Source: Thalassia testudinum
Taxonomy: Eukaryota; Streptophyta; Magnoliopsida; Alismatales; Hydrocharitaceae
Length of the DNA stretch: 64,000 nt
Assembly (NCBI GenBank): GCA_037157565.1
Contig: JAZHRO010000073.1
Location: forward strand, 95,210,001 to 95,274,000
Direction: 5' to 3'
The translations under genes and the position numbers were made by a program. This document shows positions 21,619 to 33,177 of the stretch, piece by piece (positions within the stretch are counted from its first letter, which is position 1; each line of letters begins with the position of its first letter). A model generated the notes under the pieces. That model ran no database searches and was not told the origin of the DNA. It saw nothing but the letters and a program-made list of their open reading frames with translations.

Positions 21619-23208
21619 GGCAATGCGTGAGTTTAGATTTGGATTTGCTTAACTTATGTTTGTTTTGATTGTAGGTCAAGACGAGGATCCACGCACGCAT
21701 CGACCCGTGGTGAAGACCACAGGTATTTTCTTCATCCTTTATTTGTTGCTTTCTTAGGTTAAAAAAGATCAAAAAATTATATATATATAAATTAAAATTG
21801 AAATTCTCGGATTTGAATTTACAAAAAAGAAAAAATTTTGGTGTGTGTTTTAACTTGGAAACTATTTAAACACACCAAAGTCAGATTTGGAAATCCAGCC
21901 AGAAATTATTGATGATTTAAAAAAATTTATTGCCATCAAATTAGGCATTTAAAAATCTTCGGATTTGGTCGGATGTTAGGGTTTCAAACAATATTTCCAA
22001 ACCCGCCATTTATTTGGAGAAATTCGTATTGTAAGAATTTTAAAAATTCATATAGTGGAAGGGGGTCAGAATAGTCTGTACTTTGATTTTATCCAACTTC
22101 AAATAGTAATTCTGACACCTACGTAAATCTGATCAATTTGAAATTTGTGGGGTTAGAAAACCACTGAAACCTAGTCTATTATATAAATTTTCATGAATTT
22201 TTTAATTTCCTTTGATACTGTTTCAAACTACACTTCTCACAGGGGTTCCATCTAGTCTGTTTGACCCTCTAAAACATAAAAATTTGTGAAAAATTGTATG
22301 AAATAGTGAAAATCTTAAAAAAATATTTCCTGAAAAACTTATTGAAAAGGGAAGATCTCTACCAAATTTCATTTTCTTTTGCTTTGTGTACTGACCTGGG
22401 GAGTGATTTCAAGTTAGAATAAGGTCTAATTGCATATTCTTAGAGAAGCATAAACCCTAGGACATACAACTTTAGGGTTTAAATTTTTCTAGAGACGTAA
22501 ACTGACTTGATTCAATTTAGTTGCCTAGTAGGTGAGGTTGATTTCTTGATTGACCCCCTCACTTATCTGAACTAAACTGATTTACATTTCAACTTAGGCA
22601 ACCAATTAGGTCTATTTCACTTAGTAGTGGTGCATTAGAACCATTATTATCCTTGATTGGGCCACACCACTTCTACCGTATTGGACTTAAGAGCATCATA
22701 TAGACCTATCTGATATTAGGGTTTCCACACTAAGGTAGAGCACATTTGTATTCCATACTTAAAGGAAATTCATATAAAAAATTGGGACTTGTAAAACTTA
22801 TTGTGTGCTCCACTATAGCCATGTTTGAATTGACCTAAACAAGGAAACCCTAAAAGAAAAAATTAATACAAGCACTTGAACCATAAAATCCACTACACCA
22901 ATTAAAGTTTGTATTGAAAATCCTGTGTCTGTGCACTTCACACTCATAAACCTAATTTTAAGGGCAACACTCCCAAAACACCTAATCACATTCTAAGAGC
23001 ACTTTAACCCCAAGCCTAAAACTAAGTAGACGTGCCCTAGGCAAGACAAACTTACTTGGTAACCAAAATTTAATTGTGTAAAAATCAAGGCCTTATCTAT
23101 TTGGACCAACTGGTGATAAGAAAGGTTGGTGTGGTAACCATGTTAACCTCTAGTGGTGTCCTGCCGTGCGAGGTGTCCTAGGAATTCCCATCCTTCTGGC
23201 CAGCCAAG

Positions 23209-23307
23209 TGATATAGACACATCTATTTAGGTTAAAATGCCTATTCATGCATGTTCCTAGGCTTAGATTTGTATTTCATGTTATAATTTGCGAAACACGC
23301 TCGACCA
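23209..23307 (+). mobile_element. 99-bp internally deleted solo LTR (family B) with 5-bp target duplications
   Basis: The first 75-80 bases (TGATATAGACACATC onward) match the start of the E LTR. The last 20 or so (GCGAAACACGCTCGACCA) match the end of the E LTR just before its primer site. Almost all of the LTR between them is absent. CCAAG flanks both sides (23204-23208 and 23308-23312), so it behaves as one complete insertion. Confidence 0.75.
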
Positions 23308-23528
23308 CCAAGTAATTCAAGGGTTGGTTTAACCCAGTTTCATTTCAGGATACTAGGTTTAGATTTAATTAGGGTATACAATTTAAGGCTAGCTTGTTTG
23401 CTTGATTTGGGGCTCTCTCATCTTTCTTCCCAAGCCTTTGCCTTAATTCCACCAGCCCCTTGTAGCTGGTTGTGTCTTCCTAAGGAAGACTATCTCTTAT
23501 CTCTATCCGCATCTTTTCTCAAATATCC

Positions 23529-23887
23529 ATGAACCCATATCATTCTTTTGACCCTCAAGGTACTCCATCTCCCAACCCAACCATGATTTCGACTCCTCTT
23601 GCTTGGGAGACTCATCCTAACCAGCTGGGATATGATCATCCTTATCCCGTAGCTTATTTAGAGCCTGAACCCCATGGATCCAACCCTTATCTAGATCAGA
23701 ACCAATTGAAAGCCAGAGTTACTGAATTTCGGGAATATAACAAGGACTATATAGATCAATGTGCTAAGCTCCTGGAGCAAATTAGACGATCTCAGGCACA
23801 ACCTCAATCTTATCACTCCCCCCAGGAACAAGAGACTTGGAACAACCAGCCTAGTGGGTCTAGTGACCCATATTTTGGATCCACTAG
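23529..23887 (+). CDS. Novel ORF of D2, N-terminal fragment (Tyr/Pro-rich)
   Basis: About 119 codons run from ATG at 23529 to the B2 insertion; the frame continues a few codons into the B2 LTR by chance. The first 60 residues are rich in Pro, Tyr, His and Asn, then a helical stretch follows (around NQLKARVTEFREYNKDYI), then Gln/Pro/Ser-rich sequence. The type of composition matches the start of the N1 and E ORFs, but residue identity is low by eye. It is not the Gag N-terminus seen in A, B2 or D3. Function is unknown and the C-terminal part is not identified in the window. Confidence 0.45.
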
Positions 23888-25709
23888 TGATGTGCATACA
23901 TCTAAATTGACAAAAATGTTTATTAATGCATGTTCTTAGTATCATATTAGCATCATACATTGTAAATATTGCATAACACTCATAATCATGCATTTAGGTC
24001 AAATTGTACAAATTGTATAGTAATTGTCTCCTTTTATGGCTAGGGACAGGGTGACTTTTAATCAGGGCCTCGGACCAAGGATCCAACCGTATGGATCTAA
24101 TTAGGGTGACGACTAAAGTTCAACGACTCTACGATCGCCTCGATCGGACATCCGTAGCACCAGATATAGTTTGAGGAAGCTTAGAAATCAAGGCCCAAGA
24201 TGGTGTCAATCCACACTTCAGACGACAAATCCAACCACACGGATGGGTTCGGATCGACTATCGTAGCCTAATGGCATGAAAATCGGTCCAATCTGACATC
24301 CATGGCACCTTCTGGAAGTCAAAGGAGGTGGATGGCCAAGATGGCATCACGTGGTGCCATCCCAGCCACCCAATCAGTCCAAGGAACCGCCGCTACCCTT
24401 TCTCTCCTCAACGAATCATTAATCTTGATCCAATGGCTGAGATCAATGCTCGTTGCTTTCTCTATCCTTACGTGCCCTCTCTTTCAATCTTCGCACGCAT
24501 GATCAGATCTGGGTCGTTGGATCTTGATCCAACGGCCATGAGTGTGTGTGCCTTGGTGAGAAATGCGACAATCCAGCACGACAGTGTAATGGTCATGCTG
24601 CTATGGGTGAGACAGAGGTCGCACATTCAAACCTCTTCATGCACCTCAACTCAGCTGGGGAGCGGGGTGCGTTGATTTCGGCTGTCAGATGCAGATCGTG
24701 CGGGCGAGGAGCCGGTGACGTGGCGCAACAGATGCGCGCGGTTCACGCTTGTGTGATCTCACATAGATGCAAATGCCTAATCAGACGCGGGGGGGCGTGA
24801 TGCATTCTAAGCCGTTGGATGCGAGATCCAACGGTTGAGGAGAGGCAAACACAGACTCTTAATGGCTGAAGAAGGGTTTGAGTGCTTTAAGCCGTCCGAT
24901 CTCTTGATCGTATGGTTGAGAGTGCCAGAATGTGGGCATGCGTTAGGTGCACGGGAAAGGAGGCAGCAGGCGTGTGCGAAGCTGTGGCGACGTGGGGTCT
25001 TTAGTGATGCTTAATTCTATCACTAAAGACCCCCTCATTTAATGTTTTAATTATGAAATGACCAAATTGCCCCCAATCCTTGCAACTATAAAAGGAGACC
25101 CCTACCCTACAAAATTCTCATCCCTTCCTTCACCTCTCTTCCTCTCCAATGCTCTAAAGAAGCTTGTCCCACACCCGGGATGCTCCTTTAGAGCCAAATC
25201 CAAAGTTTTCTCGCCCCCAATCCAGAAGTGGATCCCGCGACGACGACGACGTGCTGCCTCGTTCCCTCTTCTTCCTACTTCATCCTCCTTCCTGCTCCGC
25301 CCTTCATCTTCCAAGCATCGCTCCGTCTGGCTTGTCCTCCAAGCAGTCGTCGAGGATAACATCTCTCTCCCTTCTTTTTATTTCTATAATAGAATTTTCC
25401 ACTTTCTAGCTATAATCATTTCCTGCTTTCTAATTGTAAAAATAGTATTATTATATCAAGTGATTGTTCTCTCTCTCTCTCTTAGTGTTAATATCAATTC
25501 CATTGTAATTATCTTGCTTTCAAAATAAAATTCCAAAAAAAAATATATAATCGCAGATTTAAGATTGATGTAGCCTCCCTATGTTCGACTTGGAATTTCT
25601 TTACGAATTTTGGTTAAATTTTATTTGTTGGTGGATTGCTTTGCAAATCGAACTTCAATGATGGGTTTTTCAAATCCAACTGTGATCACATAGTTTTCCA
25701 CTCCCAACA
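23888..25709 (+). mobile_element. 5' LTR of element B2 (family B, about 1.8 kb)
   Basis: It starts TGATGTGCATACATC and ends TCCCAACA before the primer site, and aligns throughout with the N1 3' LTR (3432-5230). A TATA box TATAAAAGG is at 25087-25095. U3 palindromes lie at 24515-24534 (CGTTGGATC / GATCCAACG) and 24812-24834 (CCGTTGGAT / ATCCAACGG). It interrupts the D2 ORF. Confidence 0.8.
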
Positions 25710-26561
25710 TTTTGGCACCATTGTCGAGGAGGCAACGATTCTTGATTTTCGTTCTACATTTCGCACACTTTATTATTTTCTAACTTGCTTTATTTCTTAT
25801 CTATTGTTTTGCAGGTACCTCAACAGGGAATCTTCAAGCGGTAGATCGGAGTAAAGTGCAGTTCAAGACATCTGTAAGTGCTCCCCATTCTTCCCCCGCC
25901 ATAGATTCCATTTCACAACATTAATTCAAACCCCAATTAACCTAGGTGTTTGCATAAATCCTAGGGTTAGTTTGGTTGCTTGGATTTCCACCCACATTCA
26001 TCTCACCCCTGTACAAAAAAAAAATTTACAAAAAGATATTTCTTGTGGGGTAAATCAACATACACACTGCATACACCCACATTCAAGGCATATAACCTAA
26101 TTGATTTTTATCTACTGAATCGGGATTTTGATCTGTAGAACCAGTAAACGCAAATCAACATATAAAAGAGTACAAATTAGTCTAGGTCAATCATTTTGTG
26201 TACCTAACTCAGTGGTGTAATTTTGGCCAATTATTTGAGTTGTTTGGGCTGCACCACTTAACCTAAAATTAGCTCACCAACTAGCTTCCCTTTAGGATTT
26301 TCAATTTAGGTCAATACCAGGCACTCCACTTTACTTTTTGATTTCAAAAGGAAAAAGATCTTTACACGTGCTTGAAAATCTGGTTTGCCTTGAAACTTGA
26401 TTGAATTAACCTAATTCCAAACCCAAAAAGCTACTTAAGCAAGATTTGAACTATAAAATCCATTCATCCAAATAATCTTACTTCAAAACCTTGGTTGTGC
26501 ATGCACTCACACATACTCAATTAATCATTAAGGGCACAACCCATCTTAAGGGCCCACCATA
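25710..26561 (+). mobile_element. B2 internal leader, left of the A tandem insertion
   Basis: This noncoding leader ends at AAGGGCCCACCATA (26561) and resumes at 53062 with ATATTCCATAAGC. N1 and E show the uninterrupted version, which proves the insertion point. Left and right share only ATA at the junction, so a standard 5-bp duplication is not evident. Confidence 0.7.
25713..25730 (+). promoter_or_regulatory. Primer binding site of B2, tRNA-Asp, mutated
   Basis: TGGCACCATTGTCGAGGA is the tRNA-Asp complement with four transitions, three of them at CpG sites. Confidence 0.75.
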
Positions 26562-27498
26562 TGATGAGAGCCTCATCATGAGCCATAACTAGCTCATTTT
26601 GACCCAATAAAGAAGATAAAAGCTCCTACATAACCTAGAAGAAGGCCTAAATGAAGGAATAAGTGCTCTGAGAAGAAAACATGAATTAAAGGTTAAAACT
26701 GAAATTTTACCATTGCAGTGCATAAACGAGATTTCTCAGAGGAAAAACATAGGTCAAATGGTCTAAATAAGATAAAATGTGGGTTGAGTTAATCAGAAAT
26801 GGGTTCATGTGCAATTTAGGAATTAAATGACATTTGGTAACCCTAAAACAGACCTGCTTAAATCAACAAGGTTCCGGTCAGGATAAAAATCAAGTAAACC
26901 CTCTAAAAATCATGGAAAAATATCCTCTAGGGTTTAGAACACTTAATTTGGCCTTTGGAACCTAGTTTGACCTAGAATAGGGTCCTAACTCATTAATTGA
27001 CCTAATTTTTGATTTTACGCAAAATATCCAGTCAAACAAGGTCAAACCTAAAATCCAACTTCACCATTGGATTCCTTAGGTCCAAATTAGGTTTGTACCA
27101 AAATTTGGACCTATGGGGAGGTCATCTTGACCTACTTTGCAATTTAGTACACCCAAATCACAACTTGGTCCCTTTCTTTTGAAAATCATTGCAGAGAGCC
27201 CCCTAATTTCCTCCCCACCTTTGCAATCAAGTCCTGCCACCATTGTTGGGGCAGAATCGACCTTCGGCGAGGTTTAGAGAGGGAATACTCTCTGATTCCT
27301 CAGAGATCCCCTCCCAGAAATGGAAGGGAGATTCTCTGAGGAATTCCCTTCCATCTAAGGCCAATCACGATCTCTGGTGTGAACCCAATCTCTCGTGCGA
27401 ACACAAGAGGGATTTGGGTATCCACCCTCTTTCCTTCTCCGGCGAGCCATCGGAGATAATTGCACAGCCCTCCACACACTAGAAAGTTCGGCCAGCAC

Positions 27499-27507
27499 TT
27501 ATAAAAG
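27499..27507 (+). promoter_or_regulatory. TATA box of LTR1
   Basis: TTATAAAAG lies in a context conserved at 40222-40230 (LTR2) and 51238-51245 (LTR3). The start of transcription is expected some 30 bases downstream. Confidence 0.6.
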
Positions 27508-28738
27508 GATCCCCAAACCCGACCGCTGATCTTCCGACTTGTCTTGGCGAAAATTCCCCCAAATTTTCCTCTCTTCCATCCCCGGCCAAGGAACCCGCAA
27601 GCTCCGGAGACCTCCTCCCCTCCTTCTCGTTGCTTTGCTGCCATACCAGCAGCAGAGTCTACTTCGCCTCTCCCTTCGCGTCGCGCTGTACCAAGCACGT
27701 GTTCCCCCGACCTCTTCCTCGTCGCTGCTCCCTCCCTCAGGGTTCTTCTTCTCCGACGATGGCAGCTACGCGCCGTCCACTCCGCTGCCTCCCTCCCTTC
27801 CAGAACACTCCAGATACATTCTCCATCTTCCCCTCTCTTTTTTCCCCCTTACATTTCATTTAATTGCCCCTCGACACTGCCTGACCACCCTCATCTTCCA
27901 TGTCACCGACCGATCTCCGGCGAGTCGCCCCCATCATTCCGCCCCTCCACACGCCTCGCCAACCGTCTCATAAGCTCTGCCTCACCACAAGGAACAACCT
28001 CCGCCCATCCACCAGCCTCTACGCCTCCCCCACAGCCCCCCCGAACACCCCCACACTTTCAGTCACAGGACAACCTAGGCACGCACGCCTAGGCCATCCC
28101 ACGACCTGCTTCACCATGCACCACCTTCGTCGTGCCACGACGGAGGTCCCCAGCTAGTTTGATTAAGCCGAGAGGCTTGTTTTGTGTTTGACAGTATTCC
28201 AGCTTCTGCCGCCATTGACAGTTGAAGCAGCTTCAGAGCAGCTCCAGGCTTCAGGACCTCCAGCCTTTAGGTGCAGCGGACTCGGGCGAGCAGTGTGAAG
28301 ACATCGAGTCTAGCAAGGAGCGCAGTGACGTCCGCAGCCTTGGCAATCGAAGAAGAAACTTCTGCAGGTGCGTGCGAGAGCGGGGCTGGACTAATAGTCC
28401 CACATTGGCGAAATGCGAAGCGCAGGTATGATTTAAATTGCTTTTGTGTTACTGTCTATTCGCCTCCGAATGCATAGGGGTGAGGTCCCTCACCTTACCC
28501 ACACTCGCCTCGTCTGCGGTTTCACCTCGCGGATCTGGTGGGCTCCGACCCGATCCATTCTGAGCACACCTCGCGCATCACCCACACGCCGGTGCGCCTG
28601 GTCCCGGGTGCGAATTCCGACCCAATTACCCGTGGCTCTGGGAGAGCGTCCTTGAGTGAATTTCAAGGAGAGAGAGAGACGTGCGGGTAGAGGAACAGGG
28701 TAGGTTTTGCTTCCTCGCTGTGCAGGCAGGCCGGGCGT

Positions 28739-29062
28739 TGAAGAGAAGAGACTTAGCCGCAGGAAGGAGAAGAGAAGAAGAAGAAGAGGCTGAGCGAAGA
28801 AGAGAAGAGAAGGAAGAAAGAAGGACTGCAGAAAAAAAGAATAAGAAGACAGAAGAGAAAAGAAGCAAAGGCGGGAAGAAGACCAAGGAAGAAGAAGCCT
28901 TCGCAGGAAAGCGAAAAGAAGAGAAACAAGTTCAAGGAAGAAGAAGACCTGTAGATCAGAAGAAAAGAAGAAGAGCCTACGAAGAAGAAGAAGAAGGCAG
29001 AAGAGAGAAGAGAAAGCAAAAATCAGAGAAGGCCAAGACAGAATCAAAACAGGAAGAAGAAT
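28739..29062 (+). repeat. GAA-type polypurine tract in LTR1
   Basis: Nearly pure A/G sequence, repeated at 41465-41790 and 52469-52794, and as the pyrimidine complement in F (about 12898-13290). The Arg/Glu/Lys frames here reflect composition only. Confidence 0.7.
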
Positions 29063-29329
29063 AGTTGCATTTAAGACGTCTGATATAGAAATCAGACATC
29101 CAAATCCTGTTATCTTTTAGCAATTCTTTTTATAACTCTCTCTTTGAATCAATTGTTTTTCATTTAAAGTTGTATTCTTTAGTTTTTAAAAGTACTCAGA
29201 TTGCTCCCTGTGTTCAACCTCGGATACTTTGATTTTCGAGTAATAAAATTCTCTATTTGTTTGAACGCTTTTTCGGCTGTATTACAACGTGTTATTCTTT
29301 AAAACCCGATCAAGAGTGTCCCAACATTT

Positions 29330-29347
29330 TGGCGCCGTTGCCGGGGA
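29330..29347 (+). promoter_or_regulatory. Primer binding site of A1, tRNA-Asp
   Basis: TGGCGCCGTTGCCGGGGA is a perfect match to the tRNA-Asp(GUC) 3' end complement, 3 bases after the LTR. Confidence 0.92.
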
Positions 29348-30008
29348 GCAACGGACACTCTTAAAGCTTTTGATTACAACTTTTCTATCCAATATTTGAC
29401 CTAACTCCTCTCTTTTGTTGTGCTCAAACAGGGAAAGCAAAAAGGAAAGAAGAGCAGTTGCACAACAGACACTCCAAGGAATAGGTAATTTCCATAAGCC
29501 CTCCCTCTTAACTCGCTCAAAATCTGAAAAGAAAAAGAGAACAATCAACTAAAGGCTACCTGTTTCATATTTAGTAACTCAGCAAGTTGCCTGATTTTCA
29601 TTTCAACACATTTTTATCTGCTCATCCAACTAAGGTAACTAGGGTTAAAACTTTCTTGATTGAGCCCTAGGTACTAAACTCTGAGGCAACTAAATTGGAC
29701 CCACTAGAGCCAATTTAAGAATTACAAAGCTAGGGTTTTTAGAGACACACCTTATCTTAAACAAAGAAACAAAATTTCCCAAAAGAGGTGTGCCTAAACC
29801 TTATTTGAAAAGATCTACACAAGAAGAACCCTAAGCAAATCAAGCTTTTAATCCATTTGAACCTTAAAAGAAAAGGACCTAAAATCTCTTAAAGGAACAA
29901 AAGGTGAAGTTGATCCCTTGGGTCAACCAACCTTAAAATTAGGTCACTTTTTCACTCAAAATACTTAAAAGTTCAAGGGGAACAATAAGCACCTTGATCT
30001 TAAAGTAA

Positions 30009-30256
30009 AAAAGGTAGACTTAAGAGGTCAAGGTCCCTATTCTGGTCTACCTGGAACCGCAGTGACAAGAGAGGTCGGGTGGGGAAAACCTTATAACCCG
30101 TGGGGACGCTCTACCGTGTAGGGATCTTTGCGGGACTCTCCCTCTCTGGCTGCCTAGGTAATTCTCAGGTGGACGATCTTCTGATCCAGGGGTCCATCTG
30201 CCCCGAACCTCTATAGTCACCCAACAATTTTTGGGTGTCTTGATTGGGTCTAGCAC
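30009..30256 (+). promoter_or_regulatory. Family A leader block in A1
   Basis: This is the counterpart of 11583-11830 (F, minus) and of about 42735-42985 in A2. No conserved reading frame is seen. The block is kept in gag-pol and non-gag elements, so an RNA signal is likely. Confidence 0.55.
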
Positions 30257-30437
30257 CTTCTAATCTCATCACATCCTTCGATGCATGTTCGATAGGAGGT
30301 CCTTAAGACCACCCTTAAGACCTCCTTTAGAAATTCACTCCCGTCGAGGCCAAGCCTCGACGCCCTTGTTTGTGTAGCAACCCCACCACATAAATCTTTC
30401 ATCTGATTCTGACCCTCGTTCTCCTTCTTCCCCCATC

Positions 30438-33177
30438 ATGGCACAACCCATTGAAGAGGAGAATAACCTTGAACACCAACTTCAATGCCTTAATGATCTC
30501 TTTCAGAACTTTGTAAACCCACCGTAGCGACCTATGATGCAAGATCACTATAATCCCGCTGCGGTGGCAATCAAACCTCGAGTACGAATCCCGATTGGAG
30601 GACCTGATTCTGAACTGAAGCCCAATATGATTCATGCCATACCAAAGTTCCATGGGCTTAACTCTGAGGATCCATTCCAACACATTAAACAACTCAAGCA
30701 TCTGCCCAGACCTTCGGGTTAGATGTACAAAACTGGGATATCCTACTCATGAAAATGTTTTCGTTCTCCCTCTTGGACAAGGCCGCACATTGGTATCAAA
30801 CTCAGACCCGTCCGATCAACACATGCGAAGAACTTCAGTCCGAATATTTGAAAAAATTCTTCCCTGTTGGCTGGATGAATGCCTTGCGCCACCAGATCAC
30901 TCATTTCACTCAACAACCGGGAGAATCTCTTCATGAAGCATGGCATCGATTCTTAGATCTCATGCGAAAGTGCCCCCATCACAGAGTTCCTAAGTGGGAA
31001 CAAGTCCAGTATTTTACCAGGGACTCCGTGAAGATATTCGTTTATTCGTCAATGCAACATGCGGAGGAAACATCATGGGTCAACATGAGGACACGGTGTG
31101 GGAGATTCTCGAAAACATGTGCGAGAACTCCATAAATAATGACTCCATGGGCTTATTCAACAGGACGAATGCCCGAGCATCGACGAATCTAAGAGGGACA
31201 CATGAGATGCAGGACCTGTCCACTTCCGTCGACTTGGAACTGATGGCCAGTCGGTTGGACAAGGTTTTCATCATAGAAAAGAAGGTGGACGACCTAACTC
31301 GACATTTGCAGCAAGCCACCTCTGTGCAAAACTCTTTTGCACAACCACCTCTGGCAAGGGAAACTGTGCAAAACATATATCAGCAATCTACCAAGGGGAT
31401 GGACCCATATCCACCCCCGTCTGCCTCTCGAACTGCAGTGACCTCCGATCCATTCTACTCGAGTTGGGGGAACTCTGAACCCTCGTATTCTGACTTTCCT
31501 GAGGTTCCTCAAAACTGCGAGGACCTCAACGCCATCCAAAATGACCCATTCTCCAATACCTACAACCTTGGATGGCGAAATCATCCTAACTTTCAGTGGG
31601 CAGGGAATTATCAAAGACCACCATATCAACCCCGTCCACAAGCCCCTCGTCCATATCAGCCGCCTCAGCCTCGGCCCAATCCCCCCTACCAATCCAGGCA
31701 AAACCAGGATCAACTGACTCTTATCCTTCAAGCACTGGCTGACACTCGAAAGACGAATGCAGCAATGCAAAAACAGCACTAGGACGAGATCACGGAGGTT
31801 CGCAACCAACTGGCCCAGATGGCAAATTCCCGCCAACCTGGCACCCTTCCTTCGCAACCTCTGCCCAACCCAAATAATGTGCCGACCCAGAGGCGCGTTA
31901 TGAATCCAAATTTAGGCCACGCACATTTGATTTATCAGGCCCCTGCTGCACCATCACCATACGGGATGGAAGCTTCAACATCTTATGCGGGATTTCAGCA
32001 GCACCCACCCCTCCTACAAAACCCAACCCAAAATCAGGCCGAATTAAACTCTGTAACAACACGTAGTGGTAAAACAACCCAAGACCCACATTATCCGAAC
32101 CACTCCAAGCCTGATAATAGCCAAGACCCTAGGATAGTCATCCACGATACTACTGTCCCAGATCAAGAACCTGGACTTATCCTCGAGGAACCAGCTAGGA
32201 TCCCATTTCCTGAGGCCTTAACCAAAGGAAAAAGGATAACCAAACACGTGGCCCCTGAGGAGGATCTGGTCAAGCTCTTTGAACAGGTCCAGATAAACAT
32301 CCCATTGATGGATGCAATTCGCCACATACCGGCTTATGCAAGGTTCTTGAAAGACATATGTACACCTAAACGTAAGCCGCGAACCAAGGATGGGAATCCA
32401 ATCGTACTGTCAAAGCAAGCCAGCTCTGTCATCTTGAGCAAACTCCCACCCAAGGCTAAATACCCAGGAACTCCCTTGATTTCTTGTAAAATTGGTGAAA
32501 CCCAATTTGATAGAGCCTTACTAGACCTAGGTGCCTCCATAAATTTAATACCTACATCCCTCCTTGACCACCTTGAAGAATCTGAACTTAAACCCACTGA
32601 GGTGACATTGCAGTTAGCCGATTGATCCATCAAGTCACCTAAAGGAATACTCGAGGATGTCATTGTTAGGGTACGAGATTTTTATTTCCCAGTGGACTTC
32701 ATAGTACCGGACATGGATGCACCTAATAACCCAAGGGACACACCAATCATATTAGGGAGACCCTTTTTGGCCACTGCTAGGGCCAACATAAACTGCGAAG
32801 AGGGCCAGGTAGAATTAAAATTTGGGAACCAAAACCTGAAGATTGACATTTTTAAGGCCCAACAAGGGATTAATTATGGGGTTATAGAGGAAATATGTGA
32901 TGACAGAGCCGTGGTTGATGAATTGCATATTGAAGACAACCTGATTATCCCTGATCAACCATTAGAGAATCAAAACCCGCTAACAGAGGAGTGCGAACAT
33001 GATTTAGACACAACTATGTCTCCTACCCTTGTTCCTGATACAAACCCCAAACCACCCGCTACTGCTGACAATCCTGTTATGGAACTCAAGCCCCTTCCCG
33101 AACATCTAAAGTACGTCTTTTTGGATTCAAATCAAACATTTCCTGTGATTATCAACTCTCGACTCACACCTGACTAG
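30438..33177 (+). pseudogene. gag and protease region of A1
   Basis: The start is ATG 30438, matching 43167 in A2. Codon 30 is a TAG (30525), shared with A2. The retrotransposon Gag core is visible around 30749-31030 (LDKAAHWYQ, EYLKKFFPV). A Pro/Arg-rich stretch with the Athila-like phrase GWRNHPNFQW follows. No CCHC zinc knuckle is seen. Protease follows in frame, with active site LLDLGAS (Asp codon 32524-32526). An acidic linker leads to the TAG at 33175, beyond which RT begins in the same frame. Frame changes near 30720 and 31000 and stops at 31780, 32623 and 33175 inactivate it. Gag would form the particle and protease would cleave the polyprotein. Confidence 0.8.

Larger units (their letters stand above)
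21599..23887 (+). mobile_element. Internal region of D2 (leader and ORF start), interrupted by B2
   Basis: A long noncoding leader (about 1.9 kb) precedes a Tyr/Pro-rich ORF at 23529. A 99-bp mini-LTR with target duplications sits in the leader at 23209. The region ends where the B2 5' LTR begins (23888). No gag homology is visible, so D2 is grouped with the non-autonomous copies. Confidence 0.6.
26562..29326 (+). mobile_element. LTR1 of the A tandem (2765 bp)
   Basis: It starts TGATGAGAGCCTCATCATG and ends GTCCCAACA. It differs from LTR2 (39284-42055) and LTR3 (50290-53061) by only a few percent by eye. A TATA box TTATAAAAG is at 27499-27507. Between TATA and the LTR end lie a Ser/Pro-rich low-complexity stretch, a palindrome GGTGAGG / CCTCACC (28479-28494), a 320-base polypurine tract (28739-29062) and a GACGTCTGAT hairpin (29075-29100). 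The many reading frames inside have low-complexity translations and are not genes. Confidence 0.88.

Noticed and set aside
23888..23939. End of the D2 ORF continuing to 23939
   Set aside because: The last 17 codons lie in the B2 LTR and are read by chance.
27539..28092. Overlapping Ser/Pro-rich frames in the A LTRs (also 40261-40608, 51267-51650)
   Set aside because: They are low-complexity CT-rich LTR sequence, with two frames open at once and no recognisable protein.
28681..29064. Arg/Glu/Lys-rich frames in the A LTRs (also 41445-41792 and 52449-52796)
   Set aside because: They follow from the polypurine composition, lie inside LTRs and show no domain.
29330..29347. tRNA-Asp gene fragments
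   Set aside because: Matches are limited to 18 bases directly next to LTR ends, which identifies primer binding sites; no cloverleaf is present.
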